DNA of 64,000 nucleotides from Aerolutibacter ruishenii. Lineage in GTDB: Bacteria > Pseudomonadota > Gammaproteobacteria > Xanthomonadales > Xanthomonadaceae. A program made the position numbers and the translations under genes. The stretch lies in NCBI RefSeq assembly GCF_007830115.1, contig NZ_VLKP01000001.1, forward strand, positions 372,001 to 436,000, given 5' to 3'. Below are positions 16,190-26,094 of the stretch, piece by piece (position 1 is the first letter of the stretch; each line of letters opens with the position of its first letter). Below the pieces are notes generated by a model, which saw nothing but the letters and a program-made list of their open reading frames with translations, was not told the origin of the DNA and did no database searches.

Positions 16190-17458
16190 ATGCCCGTAAT
16201 GGACGACCGCATGAACCGCCCGCAAGACATGCTGAAGCAGCTACGCATCGAACGCCGTCCCGGCGCAAAGGGCGCCAGGCGCCGCAAGTGGCCGTGGGTT
16301 GTCGGCGCGACCATCGCGCTGATCGGCCTGTTCGTGGCGCTGGGCATGAACCGCCCGGTGCCGGTGGAAACCGCCCCCGCGCGCGATGCCGCCGATCCCG
16401 CCAACGCCTCGGTGCTCGACGCCTCCGGCTACATCGTCGCGCGGCGCATCGCCACGGTCTCGTCCAAGATCACCGGCAAGGTGCGCGAGGTGCTGATCGA
16501 AGAGGGCCAGAAGGTGGAGGAAGGCCAGGTGCTGGCCCGCCTGGACCCGTTGGACGCCGACGCCCAGCGCGAGCTCGCCGGCGCACAACTCGCTGCCACC
16601 CGCAGCCAGGCCGCGCAGGTGCAGGCGCAGCTGCGCGAAGCCGAGGCGCAGGCCACGCGCCTGCACGCGCTGGTGCGCGACAAGCTGGTCTCCCGCGCGC
16701 AGTACGACCAGGCCATCGCCCAGCGTGACGCCTTGCGTGCGCAACTGGCCAGCGTGCAGCGCAACGCCACCGTCGCCGGCCGCCAGTTGCAGGTGGCCGA
16801 GATCGGCGTCGACAACACCGTGGTGCGCGCGCCGTTCGCCGGCGTGGTCACCGCCAAGGCCGCGCAGCCGGGCGAGATCGTGTCGCCCATCTCCGCCGGC
16901 GGCGGCTTCACCCGCACCGGCATCGGCACCATCGTCGACATGGATTCACTGGAAGTGCAGGTGGACGTCAACGAGGCCTACATCGGCCGCGTGCAGCCAG
17001 GCATGCCGATCGACGCCGTGCTCAATGCCTATCCCGACTGGCGCATCCCCGGCGAGGTCATCGCCATCATCCCCACCGCCGACCGCACCAAGGCCACGGT
17101 GAAGGTGCGCATCGCGCTGGCGCAGAAGGACCCGCGCATCGTGCCGGACATGGGCGTGCGCGTGAGCTTCCTGGAGAAAGCCGGCACCAATGCGCCCAAG
17201 CCGGTGGGCGTGTGGATTCCGTCGAAGGCCATCGTGTTGCCGGAAGGCACCGATGACAAGGCCGCCGCGCGCGCGAAGACCGGCCACGTGTTTGTCGTAG
17301 CGGACGGCAAGGCCACGCAACGCGAGGTGCAGCTGGCCGAAGTGCGTGACGCCGACCGCCACGTCATCGCCGGGCTGAAGCCGAACGAAGCCGTGGCGCT
17401 GGAGCCCGCCAAGCTGCGCGATGGCCAGCGCGTGACCACCGCCGCTGACAAGCGTTGA
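16190..17458 (+). CDS. HlyD/MacA-family periplasmic adaptor of ABC efflux system
   Basis: 422 residues. A cytoplasmic basic head (RRPGAKGARRRKW) is followed by one membrane anchor (about residues 35-55), a split lipoyl/barrel-sandwich domain (GYIVARRIATVSSKITGKV ... VVRAPFAGVVTAKAAQPGE), an alpha-hairpin coiled coil between them (about 115-195) and a C-terminal beta-barrel region. An in-frame ATG at 16211 is an alternative start. With the following ATPase and two FtsX-like permeases it forms a MacAB-like exporter that would link to an outer-membrane channel encoded elsewhere. Confidence 0.9.
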   Translation: MPVMDDRMNRPQDMLKQLRIERRPGAKGARRRKWPWVVGATIALIGLFVALGMNRPVPVETAPARDAADPANASVLDASGYIVARRIATVSSKITGKVREVLIEEGQKVEEGQVLARLDPLDADAQRELAGAQLAATRSQAAQVQAQLREAEAQATRLHALVRDKLVSRAQYDQAIAQRDALRAQLASVQRNATVAGRQLQVAEIGVDNTVVRAPFAGVVTAKAAQPGEIVSPISAGGGFTRTGIGTIVDMDSLEVQVDVNEAYIGRVQPGMPIDAVLNAYPDWRIPGEVIAIIPTADRTKATVKVRIALAQKDPRIVPDMGVRVSFLEKAGTNAPKPVGVWIPSKAIVLPEGTDDKAAARAKTGHVFVVADGKATQREVQLAEVRDADRHVIAGLKPNEAVALEPAKLRDGQRVTTAADKR

Positions 17459-17462
17459 CGCC

Positions 17463-18203
<741 letters not shown>

Positions 18204-18206
18204 GCC

Positions 18207-19367
18207 ATGCTGCGCAAATACGTGCCACTGGTGTGGGGTTCGCTGTTCCGCAAGAAGACGCGGACCGGGTTCACCCTCGCCTCGCTGACCGCGGCGTTCC
18301 TGCTGCTGGGGCTGCTGCAGGCGGTGAACTCGCTGTTCAACTCCGGCGCGGATTTCCTTGGCGCCAACCGGCTGATCGTGCAGGCCAAGACCAGCTTCAC
18401 CCAGCCGTTGCCGATGCGGATGATGCCGCAGCTGGAAGCGGTGCCCGGCGTGGAGCGCGTGGCCACCTCGCAGTTCTTTGGCGGCCAGTACCGCGACGAG
18501 CGCGCGGGCTTCCCGCAGTTCGTCGTGCTCCCGCAGCGACTGCGCGACACCTACCCCGAGTGGGTCATGCCCGAAGACCAGTGGCGCGCGTTCGTGTCCA
18601 CCCAGGACGGGGCCATCATCGGTCGCCAACTCGCGGACAAATACGGCTGGAAGCTGGGCGACATCGTGCCGCTCAACAGCTGGATCTGGACCACCGCCGA
18701 TGGCGGCCGGATCTGGGAGTGGCGCATCGTCGGCATCTTCGACGGCCGCGACGCCAAGTGGCAGGACCAGGCCAGCATCATGTACCTCAACTACGGCCAG
18801 TTCGACGAAGCGCGCAGCAAGGGCGCAAAAGGCCTGGCCGGTGTGTTCATCGTGCGCGTGGCCGATCCGCTGGATTCACCGCGCATTGCGGCGGAGATCG
18901 ATCGCCGCTTCGCCAATTCCTCCGACGAGACCAAGACCCAGAACGAGCAGGATTTCCAGCTCGGTTTCCTGCGCCAGTTCGGCGATATCGGTTTCATCAT
19001 GAACGCCATCTCCGGCGCCGTTTTCTTCACCATCCTGATCCTCACCGGCTTCACCATGAGCCAGGCGGTGCGCGAGCGCATCCCGGAGCTGGCCGTACTC
19101 AAGTGCCTGGGTTTCACCGACCGCACCGTCCTGTGGCTGGTGCTGGCCGAGGCGTTCCTGCTGTGCGCACTGGGTGCGGCGCTGGGGATGGGGCTGGCCG
19201 CGGTCATCACCGCAAACCTGCCACCGGAGTTTCCGCCGCTGCAGCCGGATCGGCGCGTGTGGCTGTTCGTGACTGCGGCCGTGCTGGTGCTGACCGCCGC
19301 GGTGGGCCTGCCGCCCGCGCTGCGCGCGATGCGGCTGAAGATCGTCGATGCATTGGCGGGGCGGTGA
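18207..19367 (+). CDS. ABC transporter permease, FtsX/MacB-like (first)
   Basis: 386 residues. One N-terminal membrane helix (residues 15-40), a large periplasmic MacB-type domain (about 45-260) and three C-terminal helices (about 265-380) containing the FtsX-domain stretch [19 protein letters not shown]. This half-permease pairs with the second permease at 19440. Known systems of this type export macrolides, peptides or lipoproteins; the substrate here is not evident. Confidence 0.9.
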   Translation: MLRKYVPLVWGSLFRKKTRTGFTLASLTAAFLLLGLLQAVNSLFNSGADFLGANRLIVQAKTSFTQPLPMRMMPQLEAVPGVERVATSQFFGGQYRDERAGFPQFVVLPQRLRDTYPEWVMPEDQWRAFVSTQDGAIIGRQLADKYGWKLGDIVPLNSWIWTTADGGRIWEWRIVGIFDGRDAKWQDQASIMYLNYGQFDEARSKGAKGLAGVFIVRVADPLDSPRIAAEIDRRFANSSDETKTQNEQDFQLGFLRQFGDIGFIMNAISGAVFFTILILTGFTMSQAVRERIPELAVLKCLGFTDRTVLWLVLAEAFLLCALGAALGMGLAAVITANLPPEFPPLQPDRRVWLFVTAAVLVLTAAVGLPPALRAMRLKIVDALAGR

Positions 19368-19368
19368 G

Positions 19369-19443
19369 ATGAACCCCGGCGACCAGCAGCACGCAGGTGG
19401 CGCGCACCCCCATGGCATGAGTCCAGCGGGGCGATCACGATGA
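19369..19443 (+). CDS. Possible 24-codon coupling ORF between the two permease genes
   Basis: An ATG one base after the stop of the first permease opens a 24-codon frame whose TGA overlaps the second permease's ATG (ATGA at 19440-19443). The peptide would be His/Gly/Pro-rich with no known motif. Without it the second permease would sit 72 bases downstream. The exact fit at both ends suggests a translational bridge; a chance frame is also possible. Confidence 0.35.
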   Translation: MNPGDQQHAGGAHPHGMSPAGRSR

Positions 19444-20639
19444 TCGAACTGCCCAACGCCTTTCGCCAGGTGCGCGAGATCGTGTGGATGAACCTGCAAA
19501 GCATTCCGCAGCGGTGGGGCGCATCGCTGGTCATCGTGGTTGGCATCGCGGGCGTGGTCGCCGTCCTGGTGGCGATGCTGTCGATGTCCGCCGGCCTCAC
19601 CCGCACGCTGGGCACCACCGGGCGCGTGGACCGCGCGATCGTGCTGCGCGCCGGCAGCAATGCCGAGCTGTCCAGTTTCCTCGACCGCGCGCTGGTCACC
19701 CTGATCAAGCAGGACCCCGCGATCGCCCGTGGCCGCGACGGGCTGCCGCTGGCTTCGGGCGAGATCATCGTCATCACCGAGGTCGCGCGCAAAGGCGAGA
19801 GCGGCGGCACCAACGTCACCCTGCGCGGCGTGGAACCCAACGCCTTCGAGCTGCGGCCCGAACTCACGCTGGTGCAGGGACGCCGCTTCCGGCCCGGCCT
19901 GCAGGAACTGCTGGTGGGCGTGGCCGCGCAGCGCCAGTTCGCCGGGCTTGAGGTGGGGCGCACGTTGCGTTTCAAGGGCTCCGACTGGCGCATCGTCGGT
20001 GTCTTCGAATCCGACGGCGATGGCCACGAGTCCGAACTGTGGGCCGACACCGAATCGGTGCAGAACGCCTTCGACCGCAGCGGCTATTCCTCGGTGCTGG
20101 CGCAGATGACCAGCGTGGCAGCCTTCGATGGCTTCCGCGAACGCCTGAAGAACGACCCGCAGCTCACCGTGGACGTGGAACCGGAGCTGGAATATTTCAG
20201 CAAGCAGTCCGAGACGCTGACCTTCCTGATCGGCCTGCTGACCAACGTGATCACCGTGATCATGGCCATCGGCGCATTGTTTGGGGCGCTCAACACCATG
20301 TACTCGGCGGTGTCGGCACGCACGCGCGAGATCGGCACGCTGCGCGCACTCGGCTTTGGCCGCCTGCCGGTGATCGCCTCGGTGATGGCCGAGGCGCTGG
20401 TGCTGGCGGTGGCCGGCGGCCTGCTCGGCGCGCTGCTGGCGTACCTGATGTTCAACGGCTACAGCGTGTCCACGCTGAGTCCCGGCTCGTTCACCCAGGT
20501 GGCGTTCAATTTCGCGGTGACGCCGGCCTTGCTGGCACAGGGACTGGCGTGGGCGCTGCTGATCGGTTTCCTCGGCGGGCTTATGCCGGCGTTGCGCGCG
20601 GCGCGGATTCCGGTGACCGAGGCGTTGCGCGCAACGTGA
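19440..20639 (+). CDS. ABC transporter permease, FtsX/MacB-like (second)
   Basis: 399 residues. N-terminal helix with SLVIVVGIAGVVAVLVAML (about 24-46), periplasmic domain (about 47-265) and three C-terminal helices including SARTREIGTLRALGFGR, the conserved coupling loop of FtsX-domain permeases. It completes a heterodimeric MacB-like transporter with the upstream permease and ATPase. The stop is followed by 150 bases without a gene before the convergent rarD. Confidence 0.9.
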   Translation: MIELPNAFRQVREIVWMNLQSIPQRWGASLVIVVGIAGVVAVLVAMLSMSAGLTRTLGTTGRVDRAIVLRAGSNAELSSFLDRALVTLIKQDPAIARGRDGLPLASGEIIVITEVARKGESGGTNVTLRGVEPNAFELRPELTLVQGRRFRPGLQELLVGVAAQRQFAGLEVGRTLRFKGSDWRIVGVFESDGDGHESELWADTESVQNAFDRSGYSSVLAQMTSVAAFDGFRERLKNDPQLTVDVEPELEYFSKQSETLTFLIGLLTNVITVIMAIGALFGALNTMYSAVSARTREIGTLRALGFGRLPVIASVMAEALVLAVAGGLLGALLAYLMFNGYSVSTLSPGSFTQVAFNFAVTPALLAQGLAWALLIGFLGGLMPALRAARIPVTEALRAT

Positions 20640-20789
20640 GTGCACTGACTGGCGATGGTTCAACGTCACGCTTGATTGCGCTCGCTGCCCGCAGCTAAAC
20701 GGTGCAGCCGCGCAACCGCCTTATCCGCGCATGCCCCTGCAGACGCCCTTCGGCATGGGCATGCATGCGCCTGCACCCAGCCGCTTGTT

Positions 20790-21713
20790 TCATTGTTCCA
20801 GTGGCGTGGCCGCGGGTGCAACACGCCGGCGCGACTGCCGCCACCCATCCACGGCGAACACCACCAGTCCCAGCCAGATCAGCGCGAAACCGAGCATGCG
20901 CTCGCGCGGGAAGGCCTCGCCCAGCACCAGCACGCCCAGCAGCAGCTGCAATGTCGGCGAGATGTACTGCAGCATGCCGACGATGGTGTACGGCACGCGG
21001 CGCACGGCGAAGGCGAAACCGATCAGCGGCAACGCCGTCAGTGCACCGCCGAATATCAGCAGCAGGTCGATGCCCAGCCCCCAACCGGACAGGAAATGTC
21101 CCTGGCCGGTGACCTCGAACCACACCAGCGCGGCCAACGCCGGCAGGAACAGGTAAGCGCCTTCCACGCCCAGTCCAATGACCGCATCCACCGCGAGGAT
21201 CTTGCGCAGCAACCCGTACACGGCGAACGACAGCGCCAGGCCCAGCGCGATCCACGGTACCTGCCCCAGCGCGAACGTCAGCCACAGCACGCCGGCAGCG
21301 GCCAGGCCCACCGCCACCCACTGCGCCACGTTCAGTCGCTCGCGCAGCACCAGCACGCCCAGCACCACGTTGACCAGCGGGTTGATGTAATAGCCCAGGC
21401 TGCCTTCGATCACATGGCCGGCATTCACCGCCCAGATGTACAGGCCCCAGTTGAAGGTGATCAGCACGCTGGTCACGGCCAGTAGTGCCGCGGCGCGCGG
21501 ACGCGCCTTCACCTTGCGCCACCAGCCGCCGCCCTGCGTGATCACCAGCCACAACGCGACCAGCAACGCGCTCCACACGATCCGGTGCAGCACGATCTGC
21601 AGCGACGGCACCGCCTTGAGCAGGTGCCAGTACAGCGGCATCAGCCCCCACAGCACGAAGGAGGCCACCGCGCCCCATAGTCCGGCGCGGTCGATACGGG
21701 TGCCCGCGCTCAT
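20790..21713 (-). CDS. rarD: RarD-type EamA family transporter
   Basis: 307 residues, ten predicted membrane helices in two EamA repeats. The RarD signature is at the N terminus (GLWGAVASFVLWGLMPLYWHLL, then VPSLQIVLHRIVWS). The family is annotated as chloramphenicol-sensitivity protein, a drug/metabolite exporter of unsettled substrate. Its start overlaps the stop of the next upstream EamA gene by 4 bases (21710-21713), so the two exporters are co-translated. Confidence 0.9.
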   Translation of the reverse strand: MSAGTRIDRAGLWGAVASFVLWGLMPLYWHLLKAVPSLQIVLHRIVWSALLVALWLVITQGGGWWRKVKARPRAAALLAVTSVLITFNWGLYIWAVNAGHVIEGSLGYYINPLVNVVLGVLVLRERLNVAQWVAVGLAAAGVLWLTFALGQVPWIALGLALSFAVYGLLRKILAVDAVIGLGVEGAYLFLPALAALVWFEVTGQGHFLSGWGLGIDLLLIFGGALTALPLIGFAFAVRRVPYTIVGMLQYISPTLQLLLGVLVLGEAFPRERMLGFALIWLGLVVFAVDGWRQSRRRVAPAATPLEQ

Positions 21714-22639
21714 GCGGCCGGCTCGGATTCGGCGGGCGCTTCCACCGGTTTACCGGCACGCGCCTTGGCCAGGGTGATGATCACCACGCCGACGAGGATC
21801 ACCGCCATCGCGCCCAGGTCATGCGCGGTGAAGCGCTCGCCCGCCAGCAGCGCACCGAACAGCACCGCGATGGGCGGATTGACGTAGGCGTAGCTGGTGG
21901 CCAGCGCGGGGCGCACGTGGTGCAGCAACCAGATGTAGGCGGTGAAGCCGAAGATGGAGCCGGCCACCACCAGGTACAGCATCGCTGCCGTCGCGCCACC
22001 CGAAGGCATGCCGTCGAAGCGCTCGCCTGTGAGCGCCGCCGCCGCCAGCATCCAGATGCTGCCGGTGAGCATCTGTCCCGCCGCCGACATGAAGGGGCCG
22101 GGCAGGTCCTGGTCGCGGCTCCAGATGGAGCCCCACGCCCACGCGATCGGCGCGATGATCAGGCACACCAGCCCCAGCGTCGACGACGACAGCGCACTGC
22201 CCGCATTGAGCCACAACACGCCGAGGAAACCGACCACCAGGCCCACCCACTCGATCCTCGACGGATGGCGCCCGCGCAACATGGAAAACACGCCGGCAAA
22301 CAGCGGCATCGACGCCACCGCGATCGCCGCCAGACCGGAACCGACCTCGGTCTCGGCCAGGTTCACCAGGCCGTTGGACAACAGCACCATCCAGATCGAC
22401 AGCACCCACAGCGTGCGCCATTGCCTGCCGGTGGGCCGCGCCTCGCCGCGCGCGCGGAGCACCGCGTACATGATCGCGCCGGCCAGCGCCATGCGGATGG
22501 CGCCGAGCAGGAACGGCGGGTAGCTCTCCAGCGCGAAGCGGATCGCGAGGTAGGTGGAGCCCCACAGTACATACACCGACGCCAATGCGAAGGCGATGGC
22601 GGCGGGCGACGCGGGGCGGGCGGAAGCGGCATTGCTCAT
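21710..22639 (-). CDS. EamA (drug/metabolite) exporter, YedA/RhtA-like
   Basis: 309 residues with ten membrane helices. The first EamA repeat opens with YVLWGSTYLAIRFALESYPPF and the second contains GSIFGFTAYIWLLHHVRPALATSYAYVNPPIAV, the motif of YedA-like exporters. It is divergent from an Lrp/AsnC-family regulator 210 bases away, an arrangement seen for amino acid exporters, so export of an amino acid or analogue is a reasonable inference. Confidence 0.88.
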   Translation of the reverse strand: MSNAASARPASPAAIAFALASVYVLWGSTYLAIRFALESYPPFLLGAIRMALAGAIMYAVLRARGEARPTGRQWRTLWVLSIWMVLLSNGLVNLAETEVGSGLAAIAVASMPLFAGVFSMLRGRHPSRIEWVGLVVGFLGVLWLNAGSALSSSTLGLVCLIIAPIAWAWGSIWSRDQDLPGPFMSAAGQMLTGSIWMLAAAALTGERFDGMPSGGATAAMLYLVVAGSIFGFTAYIWLLHHVRPALATSYAYVNPPIAVLFGALLAGERFTAHDLGAMAVILVGVVIITLAKARAGKPVEAPAESEPAA

Positions 22640-22814
22640 GCAGTGGGGACTCGGGGGAAAGTCGTAGCCGGACCGTCAGCCGCGGAGGCGGCCCCGGTCC
22701 GGAGCGGAATGTCGCACACGCCAAACGCGCCGGGGCGGTCGCTCCTGCGAGCCGTCCCCCGGCGCCAATCAGGCGACGAGTGCCGCCAGCGTAGCCGGTA
22801 CCCACGCACGTCGG

Positions 22815-22844
22815 TTGAAAATTAATGCGCTGCAGCGCAAAAAT
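22815..22844 (+). promoter_or_regulatory. Promoter-operator of the Lrp/AsnC regulator gene
   Basis: A perfect 14-base palindrome TGCGCTGCAGCGCA (22826-22839) lies in AT-rich flanks between TTGAAA (22815-22820) and AAAAAT (22839-22844), 10 bases before the regulator ATG at 22850. The spacing would give a leaderless or near-leaderless mRNA. Position and symmetry suggest autoregulation and control of the divergent exporter operon. Confidence 0.6.
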
Positions 22845-22849
22845 CTTGC

Positions 22850-23341
22850 ATGGACTCACTGCCCCCGCTCGACGAGTTCGACCATCGTCTACTCGAACTG
22901 CTGCAGCGCGACGCCAGCACCACCCTGACCGCCCTCGGCGAGGCCGTGGGCCTGTCGGCCAGTGCGGTGCAGCGGCGCATCACCCGCTATCGTGCCAGCG
23001 GCCTGCTGCGGCAGGTCGGCGTGCTGGACGCGCGCCAGCTGCCCCACGTCACCCTGGCCTCGGTGCTGGTGGCGATGGAGCGCGAGGGCGCCAAGCGCCA
23101 TGCCGCGTTCACCGCGCGCATGCGCGCCGCCCCCGAAGTGCAGCAATGCTATGTGCTGGCCGGCGACTGGGACTACCTGGTGATCCTGGCCACCACCAGC
23201 CTGGCGCACTGCCGCGAGGTGGCCGAGCGGCTGTTCGTGGACGAAGGCACCATCCGCCGTTACGAAACGCGGATGGTGTTCGACGTGGTCAAGGCGGGGT
23301 TGCAGTTGCCGACGCGAGTGGCGGGGCGGCGGCGCAGGTGA
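22850..23341 (+). CDS. Lrp/AsnC-family transcriptional regulator
   Basis: 163 residues. N-terminal helix-turn-helix (DHRLLELLQRDASTTLTALGEAVGLSASAVQRRITRYRASGLL), then an RAM/AsnC ligand-binding domain (VTLASVLVAM ... QQCYVLAGDWDYLVILATTSL ... RRYETRMVFDVVK). The GDWDYLV stretch marks the effector-binding region. It is divergently placed from two EamA exporters, which are its probable targets along with itself. Ligand unknown, probably an amino acid. Confidence 0.92.
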   Translation: MDSLPPLDEFDHRLLELLQRDASTTLTALGEAVGLSASAVQRRITRYRASGLLRQVGVLDARQLPHVTLASVLVAMEREGAKRHAAFTARMRAAPEVQQCYVLAGDWDYLVILATTSLAHCREVAERLFVDEGTIRRYETRMVFDVVKAGLQLPTRVAGRRRR

Positions 23342-23404
23342 GCGCAGGATACGTCCGCCGGGCGTCGAGGCACCGCCCCCTGTCGACCCGCCCGCAAGTT
23401 CCGG

Positions 23405-24667
23405 CTAAAGGTCGTTGGACAGCAAGTCGTGTCCGGTGGTCGCCCGCACCACCCGCTGGTGGACGAAAGCCCCACTGCCGCCATTGGTCAGCACCACGAT
23501 GCCGCGGCCTCGTTGCGCATCGCCGATCGTGAAATTCCTGAAGATGCCGCCGTTGCTGCCCGCGTGGTGGAACACCGGGCCGTAATGGGTCTCCTCGATG
23601 TTCCAGCCCAGGCCTTTCTCCGTCCATCGACCGGGGAGCTTGATCTGTGCCGTGAGCATGGCCTGGCGCGAGGCCTCGGTGATCTCCCACGTTGCCCGCT
23701 GCCTGCGCGTCATCATCAGGGCCAGGAACGTCGCGTAGTCCCGCGCGGTGGTACGCAGGCTCGCTGCTGCATTGGCGAGGATATCGCCCGGCCACGTCAC
23801 CAGCCCGGCCGGACCAAGCGCCAGCACCTCGGGCAGCGCGCGCTCGGCATCCTCGTATTTCCACGTAGACAGTGGCTTGCCCCAACGGTCGGCGACCTGT
23901 TGGGCGACGCTCCACTGCTCGCGGAACATCTGCCGGAGCATGCCAGCACCCGCCTGGTCGTGTGCACGATGGCCGTACACCGATCGCGCGCCCAGGTCCG
24001 GATTCCAGGTGTAGCTGCTGTCCTCCATCCCAGCCGGAACGAACAGATGCGCCTGCATCGATTCGTCCAGGCTCTGGCCGGTGACCGCTTCCACCGCCAG
24101 CTGCAGCCAGAAAAAGGCCTCGCCGGAATAGTCGATCCGGGTACCGGGCTTGACCCTGGGCACCAGCTTCTCCGTCATCGGTGACGTGCGCCAGTTCGGC
24201 AGCCCGCTGGTATGACGCAGCACATCGCGCGGAGTGACCAGCGCAACCCACGGATGGTCGGCCAGGTACTCAGGGCGCCGGTATTGCACCAGTGGGCGAT
24301 CCAGGTCGATCAACCCCCGGTCCGCCAACTGCATGACCAGATAGGCGAACACCGGCTTGCTCAGCGAGGCATCCTCGAACACCGTCCGCTCATCCACTGG
24401 TGTGCCGGTCAGCGCGTTGGTTACGCCGAAACCGCGACTCCACGCCACAACTCCGTCATCGACCACGGCGATGCCGATACCGGGAACGGCGAATGCCTGC
24501 ATGATTCCAGGCAGTTGGGCGAGGAACTCGTCACCGGGGATCCAAGAGCTTTCCGCCGTATTGCAGGGTGTCGCCAGCACGCGGCCCCAAGGCAGCGCAC
24601 CCAATGCCCCAAGCTCAGCAGCGCGGGTAATGAAACGGCGGCGGCCTGGCACGGGACGGAACGGCAT
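23405..24667 (-). CDS. Serine hydrolase, class C beta-lactamase-related
   Basis: 420 residues from ATG 24667; the upstream open frame is unrelated. A twin-arginine-like export signal is seen (GRRRFITRAAELGALGALPW, about residues 9-28). Active-site motifs: Ser-x-x-Lys in DASLSKPVF (about residue 100), Tyr in DYSGEAFF, and HxG in FHHAGSNGG. The YSG in place of YxN and the overall sequence place it among beta-lactamase-related esterases/D-aminopeptidases rather than true AmpC. Export to the periplasm is inferred. It is divergent from the lysyl oxidase gene. Confidence 0.85.
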   Translation of the reverse strand: MPFRPVPGRRRFITRAAELGALGALPWGRVLATPCNTAESSWIPGDEFLAQLPGIMQAFAVPGIGIAVVDDGVVAWSRGFGVTNALTGTPVDERTVFEDASLSKPVFAYLVMQLADRGLIDLDRPLVQYRRPEYLADHPWVALVTPRDVLRHTSGLPNWRTSPMTEKLVPRVKPGTRIDYSGEAFFWLQLAVEAVTGQSLDESMQAHLFVPAGMEDSSYTWNPDLGARSVYGHRAHDQAGAGMLRQMFREQWSVAQQVADRWGKPLSTWKYEDAERALPEVLALGPAGLVTWPGDILANAAASLRTTARDYATFLALMMTRRQRATWEITEASRQAMLTAQIKLPGRWTEKGLGWNIEETHYGPVFHHAGSNGGIFRNFTIGDAQRGRGIVVLTNGGSGAFVHQRVVRATTGHDLLSNDL

Positions 24668-24939
24668 GACTGCATTGGATAGGCTTATGCCGGTTACATC
24701 AAGTGCATGGGGTCTTTCCTGGTTGACCAGGTCATTGCGGAACTGGACTTCGCCCGGCGTCGCAGTTGCCGATGCGGGTGGCTGGTCGAAGGATGAAGGA
24801 GCTCCAGCGTTGTCGCACACGAATACATGACGGCCGCGCCGCGGATTCCGCAACTTCCCCTTTTGAGGAATTGCCGGCGTTGGCCAGCCCTGACAACTTC
24901 GGTGGCCAGGAACCTGCCGTCGTCGTTGGAGGTGTTGCC

Positions 24940-25959
24940 ATGAACCCGCATCCTCTTCGCATGCGCGCACCCTGGCGGGCAGCGGCCATCATCGCTCTGG
25001 CGTCAGGTGCCGGCGCCGTCGCTGCGCAGACGGCCATGCCCCCGAACCTGGTTCCACGTGGGGCCGGGGCCATCACGTTGACGACCGATTCCGGCAGCCG
25101 TTCCACGCTGCGATTCAGCACCACCAGCTGGAACGCCGGTGTCGGACCGCTGGAGCTTGCCGCCGGCGACGTTGAAACCGGCTCGGGCAAACTGCAGGTG
25201 TACCAGGTCGTGTACCAGACCAGCGGCCCTCCGGACCTGCGCTTCGCGGGCGCCTTCGAGTACCACCCCGCGCACGAGCACATGCACTTCAACGACTTCG
25301 CGCTGTACACGCTGCAGCCGGTCAATGCCCCTGGCGGATCGTCGCGAACCGGCGTCAAGACGACGTTCTGCGTGATGGACACGACTCCGATCAACCTGGG
25401 ATTGCCAGGCGCTCCCGGGCGCGCGTTCTACACGCAATGCGGGCGCGACCTGCAAGGAATTTCGGTCGGGTGGGGCGATACCTACGGCGCCCACCTCGCC
25501 GGACAGGAGATCGACTTCACCGGCAATGCCGACGGCATCTACCAACTGAAAATCGAAGTGGATCCCAAGAAGGTGCTGCTCGAGACCAATGAAAACGACA
25601 ACGTGTCGTGCGTGCTGCTCAGCATCAGGAAGCCGAGCACCGCCACCGTGCTCGACAGCAGTGGCCAATGCTCATCGGTCGCATCGATCACCCCGAGTTC
25701 GACGCGCACGGGCACCACCGTACAGGTCGCCATCACCGGATACGGATTCGCTCCGGGCATGGGCGTCACCTTTGACGGCGGCACCGGTCCCCGGCCAGTG
25801 GCCAGCAACGTGCAACTGGCCTCGGACACTGAAACGGTAGATCTGATCACGGCGACTGTGACGGTGCCGTACAAGAAACAGCCCGGCAAGCGTCCAGTAT
25901 GGAGCGTGCGTGTCGGCGGCGGCGGTGTCCTGGCCAACGCGTTCACGGTCACCCCGTAG
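24940..25959 (+). CDS. Secreted lysyl oxidase-domain protein with C-terminal IPT/TIG domain
   Basis: 339 residues from ATG 24940, preceded by GGAGG. A signal peptide runs to about residue 30 (AVAAQ). The lysyl oxidase domain spans about 35-230. Copper ligands are His112, His114 and His116 in HEHMHF. Lys140 in VKTTFC and Tyr182 in DTYGA align with the lysine and tyrosine that form the lysine tyrosylquinone cofactor in animal enzymes (HKASFC, DTYGA). Cysteines are retained around both sites. An IPT/TIG-like beta domain follows (about 248-338: SITPSSTRTGTTVQVAITGYGF). Predicted to oxidise protein lysines outside the cell; substrate unknown. Confidence 0.88.
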   Translation: MNPHPLRMRAPWRAAAIIALASGAGAVAAQTAMPPNLVPRGAGAITLTTDSGSRSTLRFSTTSWNAGVGPLELAAGDVETGSGKLQVYQVVYQTSGPPDLRFAGAFEYHPAHEHMHFNDFALYTLQPVNAPGGSSRTGVKTTFCVMDTTPINLGLPGAPGRAFYTQCGRDLQGISVGWGDTYGAHLAGQEIDFTGNADGIYQLKIEVDPKKVLLETNENDNVSCVLLSIRKPSTATVLDSSGQCSSVASITPSSTRTGTTVQVAITGYGFAPGMGVTFDGGTGPRPVASNVQLASDTETVDLITATVTVPYKKQPGKRPVWSVRVGGGGVLANAFTVTP

Positions 25960-26094
25960 CAGACCAACCACTTTGGCGATTCCGGCTGTGGCACCGTGCG
26001 GCCGGGATCGGATAGACACACGGGCATCGAGTCATGGCAAGCGCGCCCAACGGGATCCGACGCCGGATCAACAAAACCAGGAAAGGAGAGTGAA

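Noticed and set aside
23405-24667. AmpC beta-lactamase resistance gene
   Set aside because: It has SxxK and HxG motifs, but YSG rather than YxN; the sequence fits the wider beta-lactamase-related serine hydrolases.
24766-24939. Earlier start for the lysyl oxidase gene
   Set aside because: The extra 58 residues are polar and precede a proper signal peptide; GGAGG sits right before ATG 24940.
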